Assembly: GCF_958450345.1 (NCBI RefSeq)
Contig: NC_088780.1
Span: forward strand, 131,516,226-131,580,225
Direction of reading: 5' to 3'
DNA: 64,000 nucleotides
Source of the DNA: Calliphora vicina
Lineage: Eukaryota; Arthropoda; Insecta; Diptera; Calliphoridae
Position numbers and translations under genes: made by a program
The notes under the pieces: generated by a model
Database searches by the model: none
Told to the model about the DNA's origin: nothing
The model's input: only the letters and a program-made list of their open reading frames with translations
Shown here: positions 45,552 to 56,654 of the stretch, one piece after another
Layout of the letters: every line of letters begins with the position of its first letter
How positions within the stretch are numbered: position 1 is the stretch's first letter

Positions 45552-46349
45552 TCACCCCTATCGCGAATCAATATTTCACATGAAATGTGTTCCCTTTTCC
45601 CATTTTGCGTTCATAAACTTTGTTCACGTTAGGGTTCTATAAGATTGTTCGAACAATCGACTTTTTGCTGAAAAAGTCGAAAAGTCGAAATCGACTTTTT
45701 GGTCGGAAAAAGTCGATAAAAGTCGGAAAAAGTCGAATAGTCGATAAAAGTCGAAAATAGTCGAAAAAAGTCGAAAAAAGTCGAATAGTCGATAAAAGTC
45801 GACATTTTAGATTGTTCAAAAAATATTTAATTTCAACATTAAACTAAAACTATTGCAATTTGGTACACTTGCATTTTTTAAAATTTGGTACACTTGCATT
45901 TTTTTAAATGCAAATGTTTATAAAATAAAGCTTTTTTCTACACAAAATTCTTCCATCGCCTTGATACATTTTATTTTTATTGCTAAACATTACAAAAGTA
46001 GCATCAATATATGTAGAAACTATATATTTTTTTACAAGAAATGGTAAAAAGTTGAAAATAGTCGGAAAGTCGAAAATAGTCTAAAAAAGTCAATTTAACT
46101 AGAAAATCGAAAGTTCGAAAAGTCGACTTTTTAAAAAACGAAAAAGGTTCGAAAAGTCGACTTTTTAAAAAACGAAAAAAGTTCGAAAAGTCGACTTTTT
46201 GTTTTGTAAACAATAAACAGCTGTTACGAATAAAATCAACTATTGTGAATGAAAAGTTCAGGGGAATATCACGATAGCAATTTTCCCTTCGAGGGAAATG
46301 GATATTTCATGGGAACATAAATTACACATGTTTTTCACGATAAGGGTGA
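45552..46349. mobile_element. candidate element containing AGTCGA-rich arms
   Basis: TCACCCCTATCGCGA at the left is mirrored imperfectly by TTCACGATAAGGGTGA at the right. Inside, two blocks (about 45655-45805 and 46050-46205) are built of short repeats such as AAAAGTCGAAAATAGTCG and TTCGAAAAGTCGACTTTTT, which are largely inverted relative to each other. The AGTCGA part may be a second nested element (TAGGGTTCTATAAG at 45630). Confidence 0.45.
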
Positions 46350-46364
46350 ATATGTATTTTTTTT

Positions 46365-47335
46365 TAGATGGAAAATGGGTAAAAACCCAATACCCGGTAA
46401 AATGGGTAAAAACGGGTAAATACCCAGGTGTTTACTAAAAATGTGGGTAAAAACTATCTTGAAGATTATGTGGAGCAGATAAACATTTGATGGTTCAAGA
46501 GAATGATTTTTTTAAATTAATTTTATAAAGAAAAATAAAAAATTGTACATAGTAGTTGTAAAAAAAAGGCCTGAAGACTTGTGGCTGTTGCTTTCTGTTG
46601 ATAAGTTCCGAACAAAAACAATCTCGGGCTTAGAAATTAAAAAAATAATAACTCCTTCATTGCGTATATTGCTGCAGCCATTTCACTGCAAATACCTCGA
46701 TGATTTCAAATGTGTATTAATGTCAGTTTGCATTTCCATGTAAAGTTTATTCAAATATTTATTCGAAATTACGTTTCTACTCGGTAATTTATATAAGGGT
46801 TGTAAGTCCTGGAAAAATTGTACCCAGAGTGGGTGATTCACAATTGAAAAGGGTGTTCCGGAAACAATAATGGCCTTGGCATGAGGGTGAGAGTGAATTT
46901 GGAGAATTTGAAGAACTTACACAATCACTGCTTTCAAATGAATTCGCAGTTAAAACTGTTTCGGTTGTTTTACCAATTAACCTTTTGGCCATACTAGGAC
47001 ATTTTAGACAATTTATTAAATGTTTGGACATTTTATTTATATTTTGGTCTTCCCATGTTAAAACCTAAAAACTATTTATGTAAATTTGTTGCATTTTACA
47101 ACTACTAGCACAATAAACTCATACCTTCTCGCGGAATTACAAATTTTATTCGCCTTTTTGAATGTTTTTTAGATTATAATATGAATAAAAATATTTTTAG
47201 GTTTGATTGACATTCAGTTTTTGAAAATATTTTCATATTAAAATCATTTTATAAATACTCAAAAAAAGAGTAAAAAAAGAAATATACCTGGTATTTACAA
47301 ATACATCGGGTAAATACCGGGTAGAATCCCATCTA
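46365..47335. mobile_element. hAT-like element with TAGATGG ends
   Basis: The left end TAGATGGAAAATGGGTAAAA is followed by repeated GGGTAAA and CCCGGTA motifs. The right end has ATCGGGTAAATACCGGGTAG then AATCCCATCTA. No matching 8-bp flank is visible. A minus-strand frame inside may be a transposase remnant. Confidence 0.5.
46789..47031 (-). pseudogene. possible hAT transposase N-terminal remnant
   Basis: An 80-residue frame begins MSKHLINCLKCPSMAKRL, reminiscent of the second half of a BED zinc finger in hAT transposases (a KHL...C..CP pattern). A Ser-rich stretch follows. It lies inside the element 46365-47335. The remaining transposase is absent. Identification rests on a short motif only. 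Confidence 0.3.
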
Positions 47336-47657
47336 TAACTTTTTTGCGATAACGATTCATCGAATTATTTACTAGGATACTGAATTATTTGTGATTTTGT
47401 TTAAGTCATTTGCAACACTCGTCATTATTCAAAAAAACGTAATTTTGTGTTAATAGAGCACATGTTTTCCTACTACTTTTTGTATGCTGAACATGAATAT
47501 GACATTTTTTAATCGTTTATCAAAATAGCGGAAGCCGATTATGAATTGAAAAATTTTACATTATTGTTTTTGGAAAATATAATATCCATGTCATAAAAAT
47601 AAATGATTAAAGTTGCAATTTGTTTAAAAAAAGTTGTCTACTTTTAAAGTGTCATTA

Positions 47658-48076
47658 GTTATGTTCGCGTACATGATAATTTGCACAAATTATCACTGGA
47701 AGTTACGGGATTCCGTTCGTTTAGAGCAAGTGAGTGTTAAAAGTGACAGTTCGTAGATAGAGAACATGATATTTTTTACTGGACATTTTTTGTCCAGTAA
47801 AAAATATCAACATAAAAAAACGTTTAAAACATATGGTTGCAAATGCAAACAAAACTAAAAAGTTGAAAATTAATACAATTTACAAGTTTTGCAAAGAAAA
47901 GAAGTAAAATAGCCCAAAACAAACGTTTTAAATTAATTTATAATAAAATACAACTTATTTTTACAAATTGTTGTTCGCGTACTTTTTTTGTTACTTTTCA
48001 GATTGAGAGTAATTTATTTTTACTCTATAAAATAAAGTTACTGGATATTTTTTACTGGAAAGTACGCGAACACACC
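47658..48076. mobile_element. Tc1/mariner-type MITE with GTTCGCGTAC ends, copy B
   Basis: It runs from GTTATGTTCGCGTAC to GTACGCGAACACACC with TA on both sides (47656-47657, 48077-48078), 419 bp. It shares blocks with copy A in inverse orientation, such as GAAGTTACGGGATTCCGTTC, GTGACAGTTCGTAGA and the hairpin around TGGACATTTTTTGTCCA. Confidence 0.85.
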
Positions 48077-48103
48077 TATTATCATGGTTGTGGCCATAGG
48101 GTA

Positions 48104-48263
48104 ACATAGAGACGAGACGTAATTGTCAAAAACCTAAGTCTGTTGTCAAAAACCTATCTCTCGCAACAACAAAATACATGCTAGTCAATGTATTTTGTTG
48201 TTGTGTCAAACATATTTTTTGTTGTAGTTTTGTTTGACAAATCGTAGTGTCTCGTCTCTATGT
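48104..48263. mobile_element. 160-bp MITE, ACATAGAGACGAGAC ends
   Basis: ACATAGAGACGAGAC at the left is mirrored by GTCTCGTCTCTATGT at the right. The interior has CAAAAACCTAAGTCTGTTG and an inverted CAACAACAAAATACAT/ATGTATTTTGTTGTTG hairpin. Only 27 bp separate it from copy B of the GTTCGCGTAC element. Confidence 0.8.
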
Positions 48264-49364
48264 ATAATTCTCTATGGTTGTGGCTATCAAAAAACAGCAA
48301 CCATTATTTATCTAATGCTCTATCCAATGTTGCTGCGGAAAATAATAAAGTTGTTGAACAGAGGTTCTTAGAGAAAGATCATACGCAATGTATTGCCATA
48401 GTGCCCATGCTAAGATAGAGATTAAATTGAAAAATAAATCTATACACTTACCAATCGATTACGTTAGAGTTACTAGAGAAGACTTAAAATTAACAATTAT
48501 ATCGTAATAATTACAATTATGACAAACTTATGCGTTTTTCTTCCATTAGATGATGATTAGTGGGGGTTAAATAGGTTTAGGTTTATTAAGCGATATACGC
48601 ACCTTTTTCTCTCGGGGTTTGTTTTGTAAGTAAGTTAAGTTACAATTCTTTTTTTGTATCAATGTCTTAATTATAACAATTATTTTTCACAAGAGAGCAT
48701 ACGTAAAACACTACGGCGATTTGAATGTTTTCCACAGCCAAGGACGTTTTATAATGGGCACTTAAAATTCTAACATATTTACATATAAACAATAAGATTT
48801 ATTTTATATCTTACAAATGGTAGCGTAAAATATAAATTAAATTTTGATACATTGATCTGCATGTTCGTATTCAACCTTATACAGGACATATGTATGTATT
48901 GAACCAAACCTCTATATTCTGGTCCACTATCAGTTCAGCCTAATAAGTAAAAAAAGAATTTGAAGCAAAAAAAACATTTTTTCTATAATTTTTTGTTTAA
49001 CATTGTTTATTTTTAATTTGTTACCTTATGTTGTATTATTAGCCGTTATCTTAAAAAATCACGTTTTATTAAAATGCAGAAAAATCATTTTCACAAAAAC
49101 TCATTGAATATTTTTTATAAGCAATACTCTATCTATCATAAAGTCCCCAATAATGCAAAATTTTAAAAACCAATTATATGTGAGATTCAGTAGTTGCTTT
49201 AAAAATATTGTAGAATACCGAATAGTATTAACTCATGTAATACGCAAAAAATAAAGTTTTTTGACTCTCCTGAAAAGTTGTGTTTTTTAAGATAGAGGGT
49301 TTTAATGTTTTTATATAAATATAATTTCATTATTTATGTACTTTTGTAACTACATATCATCACC
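48264..49364. other. intergenic, nothing recognised
   Basis: AT-rich DNA without supported exons or bounded repeats. Confidence 0.4.
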
Positions 49365-49595
49365 TAAAATGCAAAATAACGTAACAACAAAAATACCAAA
49401 ATCTAATGTTTGATAGGTTAGGTAATGATGAATAGGTTAAGAAATAATAAAAAAGGCAAAATTTTAATTTGGCTATGTGTTTGTCATTCTTTTTAATGAT
49501 CAAATGGGAGGGAGAAATTAAGTTTATATCATAGATAATTTTAATTTTTCAACTTTAAACATTTTTGAAATGATGTTACGTTATTTTGCATTTTA
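49365..49595. mobile_element. MITE, 231 bp, 22-bp perfect ends
   Basis: TAAAATGCAAAATAACGTAA then CA is exactly mirrored on the right by TG then TTACGTTATTTTGCATTTTA. A partial relative (ATGCAAAATAACGTAACA) is at about 37014. Confidence 0.75.
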
Positions 49596-50324
49596 CGTGA
49601 CGATATGTACATATTCTAAATTAGTTCCTATGAGTTTAATAAAATCTGACTTTCTGCATTTAATTGCGCTCATTATAACAAAACTGCTTTTCAAACCCCA
49701 TAAATTCTTATTAAGAAAATTTTTTTTGCCACTTACGCACACTGCTTTTCAACAAATGAAGAAAATCTAAACAAATGTCTTATTTCGATGACCTTTTAGC
49801 ATTGTAGAATTTAACATTTATACATTATGGACAGAATGTAGTAAATAACTTTGATTGTTTATCTAGAAAACACTCTGCACACAAATACGGTTCAAAGTAA
49901 TGTGCGCATGAGTACCACACCTTTAGAATATTTTTTTTTTCATTTCTTCTACATTATTTGCACAAAGATGACTCTGCGCATAACACAAAGGTAAATATGT
50001 ACATAAAACTAAATAAATAACATTAAAAACTTTTACTGAGAAAAAAATAATACAAATTCAAAAAGTTCTTATGTTAAGCGTCAGTCGTTTGCAGTAAAGT
50101 AAATGCATATTTTATTTATGTGCATTCGTTCGTATTGGCACATACAGTAACGGTCAAAACATATTGGACAAACTTCGCGTTTAATAACATTGTTTTCAAT
50201 TCCAAATCACGTAAAGATTTCATTAACAAAAATAACATGTAGAAAGCATAACTCGACCAAAAAACCGGCAAATTTAAAAAACCGGTTTCCGGTTTAACCG
50301 AAAACCGGTTTTTATAATGGACTA

Positions 50325-51010
50325 TTACGATTTCATGTCTGGCCGCATATTCTGGGTCTTTTTCGGTCGATGCTCGCTTCAAACGAATCAGTTGCTTTCG
50401 GTACAGGTTCCCTGTGATGGTCTGGCCAGATTCAGCAACTTTGTTGTCGATTCGGCTGGTTGGTAGGGCTTCACATGCGATCTCTTACGCTTCGGGTTAT
50501 CGTAATGGATCCCTTTTCTATCACAAGCAATGATTCCTTGCAAAAATGATTTTCCTTTTATAGCGTTAAAGTAGTATTTCAGACATACAAAATCTTCTTT
50601 CAAGGTCTCTCTGCCTCAATTCGTATGGTACCCAATTTTCCAGCTTTTTGATTAAACGTTTGCGAGTAACGTTTTGCAATTGTTGCTTGGGTAGCTCCCA
50701 ATGATTTTACAAACCTAAGTCTGTTGTCAAAAACCTATCTCCCGCAACAACAAAATACATGCTAGTCAATGTATTTTGTTGTTGTATCAGACATATGATT
50801 TGTTGTATTTTTGTTTGACAATTCGGAGTGTCTCGTCTGTAATTTGACAAAAATCTTCAATGCCTCCAATTCTTGATCTTCAAAGTTTTTTTGTCTTCCT
50901 TGTCAAAATCAACACTTCTGAACTGAACAAACCATTTCTAGCACGTTGAAACCGATGAAACACATTCAACGTAAGCTTTGGTGAGCAATCGGTGTGCTTC
51001 AGCGCTTCAA
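50325..51010 (-). pseudogene. mariner transposase remnant with nested insertions
   Basis: Minus-strand frames match a mariner (D34D) transposase in order: KWFVQFRSVDFDKED (about 50895-50950), VKSLGATQATIAKR (about 50670-50711), ENWVPYEL, then GIIACDRKGIHYDNPKRKRS (50388-50603 frame) and RLKRASTEKDPEYAARHEIV (about 50325-50390). The pieces lie in different frames. A 130-bp MITE sits between the first two, and CCGGTTT-rich DNA replaces the part after the last. The catalytic DNARPH-type motif is gone, so it cannot encode active transposase. Confidence 0.85.
50711..50840. mobile_element. MITE copy inserted in the mariner remnant
   Basis: It shares AACCTAAGTCTGTTGTCAAA and AACAACAAAATACATGCTAG with the element at 48104-48263 and ends GTGTCTCGTCTGT. 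Its left terminus is truncated. Mariner coding sequence resumes on both sides, so it inserted after the mariner did. Confidence 0.75.
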
Positions 51011-51683
51011 ATTAATGAATTAAAGCAAAACTTCCCGCTATGACGCATTGTTGGCACAAAACTTGACATTTTTTAAGCAAAAAAAAAACTTTGTTATTTA
51101 CTCTATAATGTTCAATAACTAATTGACAATAAATGACAGATATGAACCCTTCAAAATGACATAAGTTATTAAAAACAAAAAACACGTTCAAAAGATACAT
51201 CATCTACTGTAAATCCCGTATTTTGAAGTCATATACTCAATATTGTTATAAAACTTATTTGTGGAAAAATGTGTATTAATATCTACATATATAAATCATG
51301 CATTTGTGACCGATAAAGTCCTATTTCTGGAGGACATTTGGGTGCTGCAGGGCACCTATAAAAAACCGAAAACCTGATCTAAATTTAAAATATCTATTTG
51401 GTTTTGTTTGTCAATTAATAAAGATTTTTTGGTATAAATGGAAACAAATAAATCTTTGTATTAAATAGAGCCAAATTAGGCGACACTTTTTTATACTTTT
51501 TTTTTGAGGAAATCTTTGAATGACTTCAACTTATGAGCTTTTCAATAGTAGTTGGGTAGATTGTAGTTACTGATATCAAAGATATAAAAATCGCTAATTT
51601 ATTAAATTTATATGCAATCTGGCAACATTTACAAACACACTAAATTCATCACTCTTGGTGAAAGTCTCTTGCATAGAGAATAG

Positions 51684-51851
51684 ACATAGAGCGGAAACTT
51701 TGCTGTCAAAGACCTAACCCAGTTGTCAGAAACCTAAGTGTTGAGAATGTATTAGTAGAAAAAACTATGTGAAAACAAAAACAACACTCCTATGTGTGAT
51801 TATTTGAGTCATTTTTTTGTTTGAGTTTTTTTCTAGTTTCCGCTCTATGTT
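51684..51851. mobile_element. related MITE, ACATAGAGCGGAAAC ends
   Basis: ACATAGAGCGGAAAC is perfectly mirrored by GTTTCCGCTCTATGT, 168 bp. The interior motif GACCTAACCCAGTTGTCAGA resembles that of the 160-bp elements at 48104 and 50711, suggesting a sister family. Confidence 0.75.
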
Positions 51852-52009
51852 TCTTGCTTTATTTATACACACCATTAGATATTTTTAGCTTAATATGCGC
51901 AAACACAACATAACACACACTTTGTAGATACTTGATACTTTAAAAATGAATGTGTCAGTGTGTGTGTGTAGCTTATGTTAATGGTTTGTAGATAGTATAT
52001 GGACTGGAA

Positions 52010-52350
52010 GGTTGGCATCTTCTGTAATCACGCTTCTGTGAGGTCGGATTGTGGAATGGTCTGAGGCTGGGGGTTCTGTGTGGTGGATTTCCTCGTGTTG
52101 ACGGAACGTCCGCACTAAGCTTGCCGTCAATATGGGTACCATGGAGGAGTCCAAGGTATTCAGGTTGGCTAAGGAGGGGTGTACCGGGCCAGGGGTGAAA
52201 ACCAGCAGCCAAGAGTCCCCGCGGTAAGCAGTAGTGGGATAGCGTACCGGAGTGGGGAGCCATCGCCAGCCCAGCCAATATGATTGGACGGCATTCTTTT
52301 TGCAAAAATATTAAAATTTTATTTTTTCCTGGGTTCGATTCCCAGTCAAT
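52010..52350 (+). repeat. GC-rich repeat-like island with Pol III-like boxes
   Basis: This stretch is much richer in G and C than its surroundings. It includes GGTTGGCTAAGGAGG at about 52163 (close to a box A) and GGTTCGATTCC at about 52332 (a perfect box B), in a 3' tRNA-half-like context CTGGGTTCGATTCCCAG then TCAATCCA. The boxes are 160 bp apart and no 5' half pairs with the acceptor, so it is not a tRNA. A SINE, or a retroelement inserted in or next to a tRNA relic, is possible. The minus-strand frame over it (51973-52416) has no recognised domain. Confidence 0.4.
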
Positions 52351-53563
52351 CCATATTTTATTTTTAAAGTTATTTTTTCTGGGTTTTATGATAATAATAT
52401 TTTTTTTAAGTAGCATTTCGATTTTTCATAATTTTTTTGAAGGTTTTTGCGTAAATGAAAATAATGGCGTCCTTATTTTTGGAAAATATTCACTCTTTGT
52501 GGTGGTTCAACGCACCTAAAACGGTTGAAAAATGTATAGAGCATAAACTGTTGAATATATTGCAAATATGATTTCACAAGTCGATTCTGCAGAAAAAATG
52601 AATACAAGGAACGTTTTTGGAACCCTTAAAAAAAGTTCCAAAAACCCACAACAGGGGGCGCAAATCTCATACGCGTTGTTACTGATTCGTCACTTGTTTC
52701 TTCAGACGTACGTCCCCGGAAACCATACAATTTTTTTCAGTTTCAATAGGATTTGTCCTTGCGAAATATAGAAATATCTTCAAACTTTGCGCACACGTTT
52801 ACAGTCAGCCAGACAGATATCGTGATTCTGAGTAGAGGTGGCTGTTAGATATTTTTGGGTGATACAAACATCAGTACAAACTAGGGTTCCTACGCGGGAA
52901 AAATTTATCGGGAATTTCTTCATAAGTTTTCTGCTAAAAGTTACAATTTTCAGATTCGTTTCGATGGCCAAATTTGTTGCTAATTGAAACATTCTATTAT
53001 ATCCATAGATATTTCGTTTTTAGCAACAGATAGTCAGTTGGCAAAGAAGTATTACTGTTGAAATAACCGAAATTTTTTCATTTAACACAAGCCACAGCAG
53101 AAAAATTTGGTTATTAAGAATGAATCTAATTTAAAGTTTATGCTCTTAAAGGAATTATTACGATGCCTAATATTACAAGATTTAGTGATATTCAATGAAT
53201 ATTATTCATATTTGGAGAAAATAATAGCAATAATAGTGGTTCAAATTTATTTATCTACAATCAGATATGAAAAATGTCTCTAACTACGCATGTTTTATAG
53301 ATTTAACATAGTCGAAATTCTTAAGTTGTTTAATTAAACAAAGAATTTATTGATTTTATACTGATTAAAATACGACTGTGATAATACCGATAAAATGCCA
53401 CTATTAAATTAGAAACCCTTATAAAGGCTAAACAATTATAAGTAAATTTATTCGAAAAATTTGGTTTTTGGTTTAATTTAGTATTAAAAAATTCGCGGGA
53501 ATGAAACGATTTTTTTATTTGCTCCCGGGAATGAAAAAAGTACAAACGTATAATACAATCCCC
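52351..53563. other. intergenic with degenerate repeat fragments
   Basis: Fragments such as TAGGGTTCCTACGCGGG (about 52883) and CTCCCGGGAATGAAAAA (about 53522) resemble ends of CCCGGGAAT-type hAT elements like that at 60078-60819. I could not pair them convincingly. Confidence 0.35.
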
Positions 53564-54269
53564 TCGATTTTTGGCCTATTTTTGAGCTAAGTATATCTGA
53601 ATTACTAAGTCATTAAAAATACAATATGGATATCTGATGATAGATATTTCAAAGTCCTTTGCAACGACGTATATAAGGCCATAGTAAGTTGGACCTACGA
53701 TGGGTCAAAATCGGGAAAATTAGTTTTTAACCCGAATTTTCTTTCACCAAAAAAATTGTTTCATATATTAATAAATAAATTAAAAACTAATTTAAAAAAA
53801 AAAAAAAAAAATTTAAATTTTTTTTGGTGACAATCATGGCAGAATCAACCAGGTACAATTATTAGGGAGAGTTGTCAATATTTATACCTACAACGTCAAA
53901 TAAAGCATTTACTCTCATCACTTTTTATTTTGTTTTCGCGATGTTTGCACGTTATATTCAAAATAAAACATATTTTTATTTCGAACAATTTTAATTTGAA
54001 TTAAATATTTTACGGAAAAAAGTAAATTGTACATAAATTAATTTATTTTTGTTTTAGACATTTCGTTTTGTTTTTTCTAATTTTATTTTGTTTGATGTTA
54101 TAGGAAATGTATAATTGAGAACATACTTTCCAATAATTGTACCTTGCTTGTTCTGCCATGGTGACAATATGGATATCATTAGATATCTATCAGCCTAACT
54201 ACGAAAGCCTAAAATCGATTAGGGGTATATTTTTAAATCCAGATATAGATTAAAATAGGCCAAAAATCG
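53564..54269. mobile_element. inverted-repeat element, CGATTTTTGGCCTATTTT ends
   Basis: CGATTTTTGGCCTATTTT at the left is exactly mirrored by AAAATAGGCCAAAAATCG at the right. Inner arms ATATGGATATC(T/A) with GATAGATATT/AGATATCTATC also repeat. It is 706 bp and non-coding. Confidence 0.7.
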
Positions 54270-54284
54270 GAAAGTTTATTTAAA

Positions 54285-54445
54285 CATACAGACGGACATG
54301 GCTATATAGACTCCGCTATCTATAACGATCCAGAATATATATATATACTTTGTGAGGTCGCTAATGAAAATGTAGAAATTACAAACGGAATGACAAACTT
54401 ATATGTATATATCGTTGTCACTCATGATGAAGGGTATAATAAGAT
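54285..54445. repeat. dispersed repeat tail (CAGACGGACATGG type)
   Basis: CAGACGGACATGGCTATATA, CTCCGCTATCTATAACGATC, TATATATATACTTTGTGAGG and GAAGGGTATAATAAGATTCG follow in order. I recognise this combination as a common fly repeat end, but I cannot name the family. A related short piece is at about 58378. Confidence 0.5.
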
Positions 54446-54771
54446 TCGATATTGATGTCATTGGAATTGACGCATGCCTCATTTATAGCTTGATACAATT
54501 TCTTTCGGCCTCAAACAAAATGAGAGTTTCTGTTCTAAAAAACTAGCTAATTTGTTTTTCACATTGAAATAGTATAGCCGCAATTATTGTCCAATGTATT
54601 GTATTTTAACCGACACTGTACATAAATGTACAATGTACAGGCAGATATGTAAATAACTTAATTCATTTTACTTCGGTAATGCAATTAGTCTCTAATAATA
54701 ATCTATTCTCAACCTCAATGAGTCTTTCTTCTATTTAGTGAAAATACGACGAGATAAAAGCATTTCATTAT

Positions 54772-55129
54772 CAGGCCTGTCACACATTTTGTTCGGAATG
54801 GTTTCAATTCCGTAGTTTTTATTCCGATCGATTTCGTTTTAGGTTCTTCAGATTCCGTGTAACTTATTAATTCCAAAAATATTTAATAATTCTATATTTC
54901 TGATTTAAATTTGAAAGCGTTTTTTTATATTAAAACAAAAGGGAAGCTTTTGGTACAGAAATTGATTAAAAATTTTAGAAAAACAAATAATTACAAAGAA
55001 ATATCAATTCCACTTTGAAAACTGAAAGTGGTTTCATTCCGAAAGAAATTTTCGTTTTACTTTTTCTGAAGAAGCAAAATACGGAATTAATTCCACTTTC
55101 GATCGGAATGGAATTCTGTGACAGGCCTG
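54772..55129. mobile_element. MITE of the CAGGCCTGTCACA family, copy 3 (best preserved)
   Basis: It runs from CAGGCCTGTCACACATTTTG to ATTCTGTGACAGGCCTG, 358 bp. The ends are inverted for about 13 bp and then diverge. It is collinear with 37706-38062, and with 18225-18669 in reverse. Confidence 0.88.
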
Positions 55130-55381
55130 TATGTTTACAGTTTAAACTAACTAAAGAAGTTAATTTTTTAAGAATTAATTATTTAAAATATCTGACTCTT
55201 AATCCATATTTATACACATATATACACGCACACACTCACTCCTCTTGGTAATTATGGTTAAAAAGTGATCAATTTGCCTCCATGATTATGCAAGTCAAAT
55301 AAATTACAAGTGACTTCCATTTAAATGTAAACGCGTTGTAAAACCCAACAAAAAAAAATAACAACAATATCTACACAACTT

Positions 55382-55920
55382 ATGCATTAAACACATTCAA
55401 GACAGCAGGCTACCAACTTCAATCTGTCAAAAATAAAATGCACACGTTTATATGGAGACGATTATTTTAACGACAGCACAGCTACACGGCCACACGATTG
55501 CTTTTGCCGCTGTAGCCGAATTAAACTAATTTCTATTTCTGTCAACTACAAAGCAGAAATAGTGTTGCTAATATAATAAAAAATGTAAATCAAATGAGTG
55601 CTTAAAAAAAATATATTTTTTTTACTTAATTAAGAGAAGTTTTTGATAACCATATTGATGTAAATTAATAACAGGTACATAATTATTTATAACCATATAT
55701 ATATTTTTACTCAAAATAATTGTTTCAATCTTAATTACTTTGGAATTTTGTACGGTTATTTTTTTATTAAAGTGGCACCACTGAATTATAAATCAGCTGT
55801 TTTCTTTGTAGCTGTCGTCTTTAAAATAATTCAGTAGCTGCCACACGACTACAACTGTAACCAGCAGAATTTGTGTTCGTGTATTCGTGTAGCCTGCTGT
55901 CTTGAATGTGTTTAATGCAT
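55382..55920. mobile_element. element with 32-bp perfect inverted termini
   Basis: The left arm runs ATGCATTAAACACATTCAAG then ACAGCAGGCTAC. The right arm is its mirror, GTAGCCTGCTGT to AATGCAT. Inner GACAGC/GCTGTC blocks also pair. It is 539 bp and non-coding. Confidence 0.82.
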
Positions 55921-56654
55921 TAAGTACTCCACGTACTAAAGGCAAATGGAAAACCCTTTAAGCATCGTCTGACATTGCCTGTATTTGTACTCGTATTTAG
56001 GTGCAGAAAGAAGCAGTCAAGGTATGTATTTGCTGCAAACATTATTTTAATGATTGTCTAAGAAAAACACATAATTTTTTTTTGCAAAAGGCACATACGA
56101 GTACACGATTTTTCCCTTCAATGTTTTAAACATTTGGCCTGGAATAGTTTTGCGTTTTTACCGACACATTAGTTTACTGCTTTAGATTTTCTGAAAAATT
56201 GTTTCATTGCGTATCGATTACATTTAAATTATAAATTATATGTTAAAGTTATTAATAACTGCGGCATTTCTTGAAATTGTTTAACTTCTATTAACTACTG
56301 TTTAAATTGATTTTAGTTTCAGGTGCTCTTATTTACGGTTACATATTATTAAAAACATTTATGGCAATTTAGCACTTATATAGGTCAACTATACCTATTC
56401 ATTATAGTTAAATTAATGGATTGCATACAAATTTTGTAAATTTCTTATACAGGGTAATTTAAAAGGGTTGATGCATACATATTTAAATACTCAACAGGAT
56501 TACAATACCAGTGGTTTAGAAACATTTTATTTTGGAAATCATTCGGTAGCTCGTATACGATTGGAGATATTGAAATGAAATTTCACACATTTTGTGGTAA
56601 GGTGTTATTCAGTTGATTTGTATTTTCATGGGTTCGTAGTTGGAATGGGGACGG

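Noticed and set aside
52331..52354. A tRNA gene at the TTCGATT motif
   Set aside because: Only a 3' half is present. No D arm, anticodon arm or paired 5' acceptor lies at a suitable distance.
51973..52416. 147-residue minus-strand frame
   Set aside because: It spans the GC-rich repeat-like island and AT-rich flanks, shows no domain, and is explained by composition.
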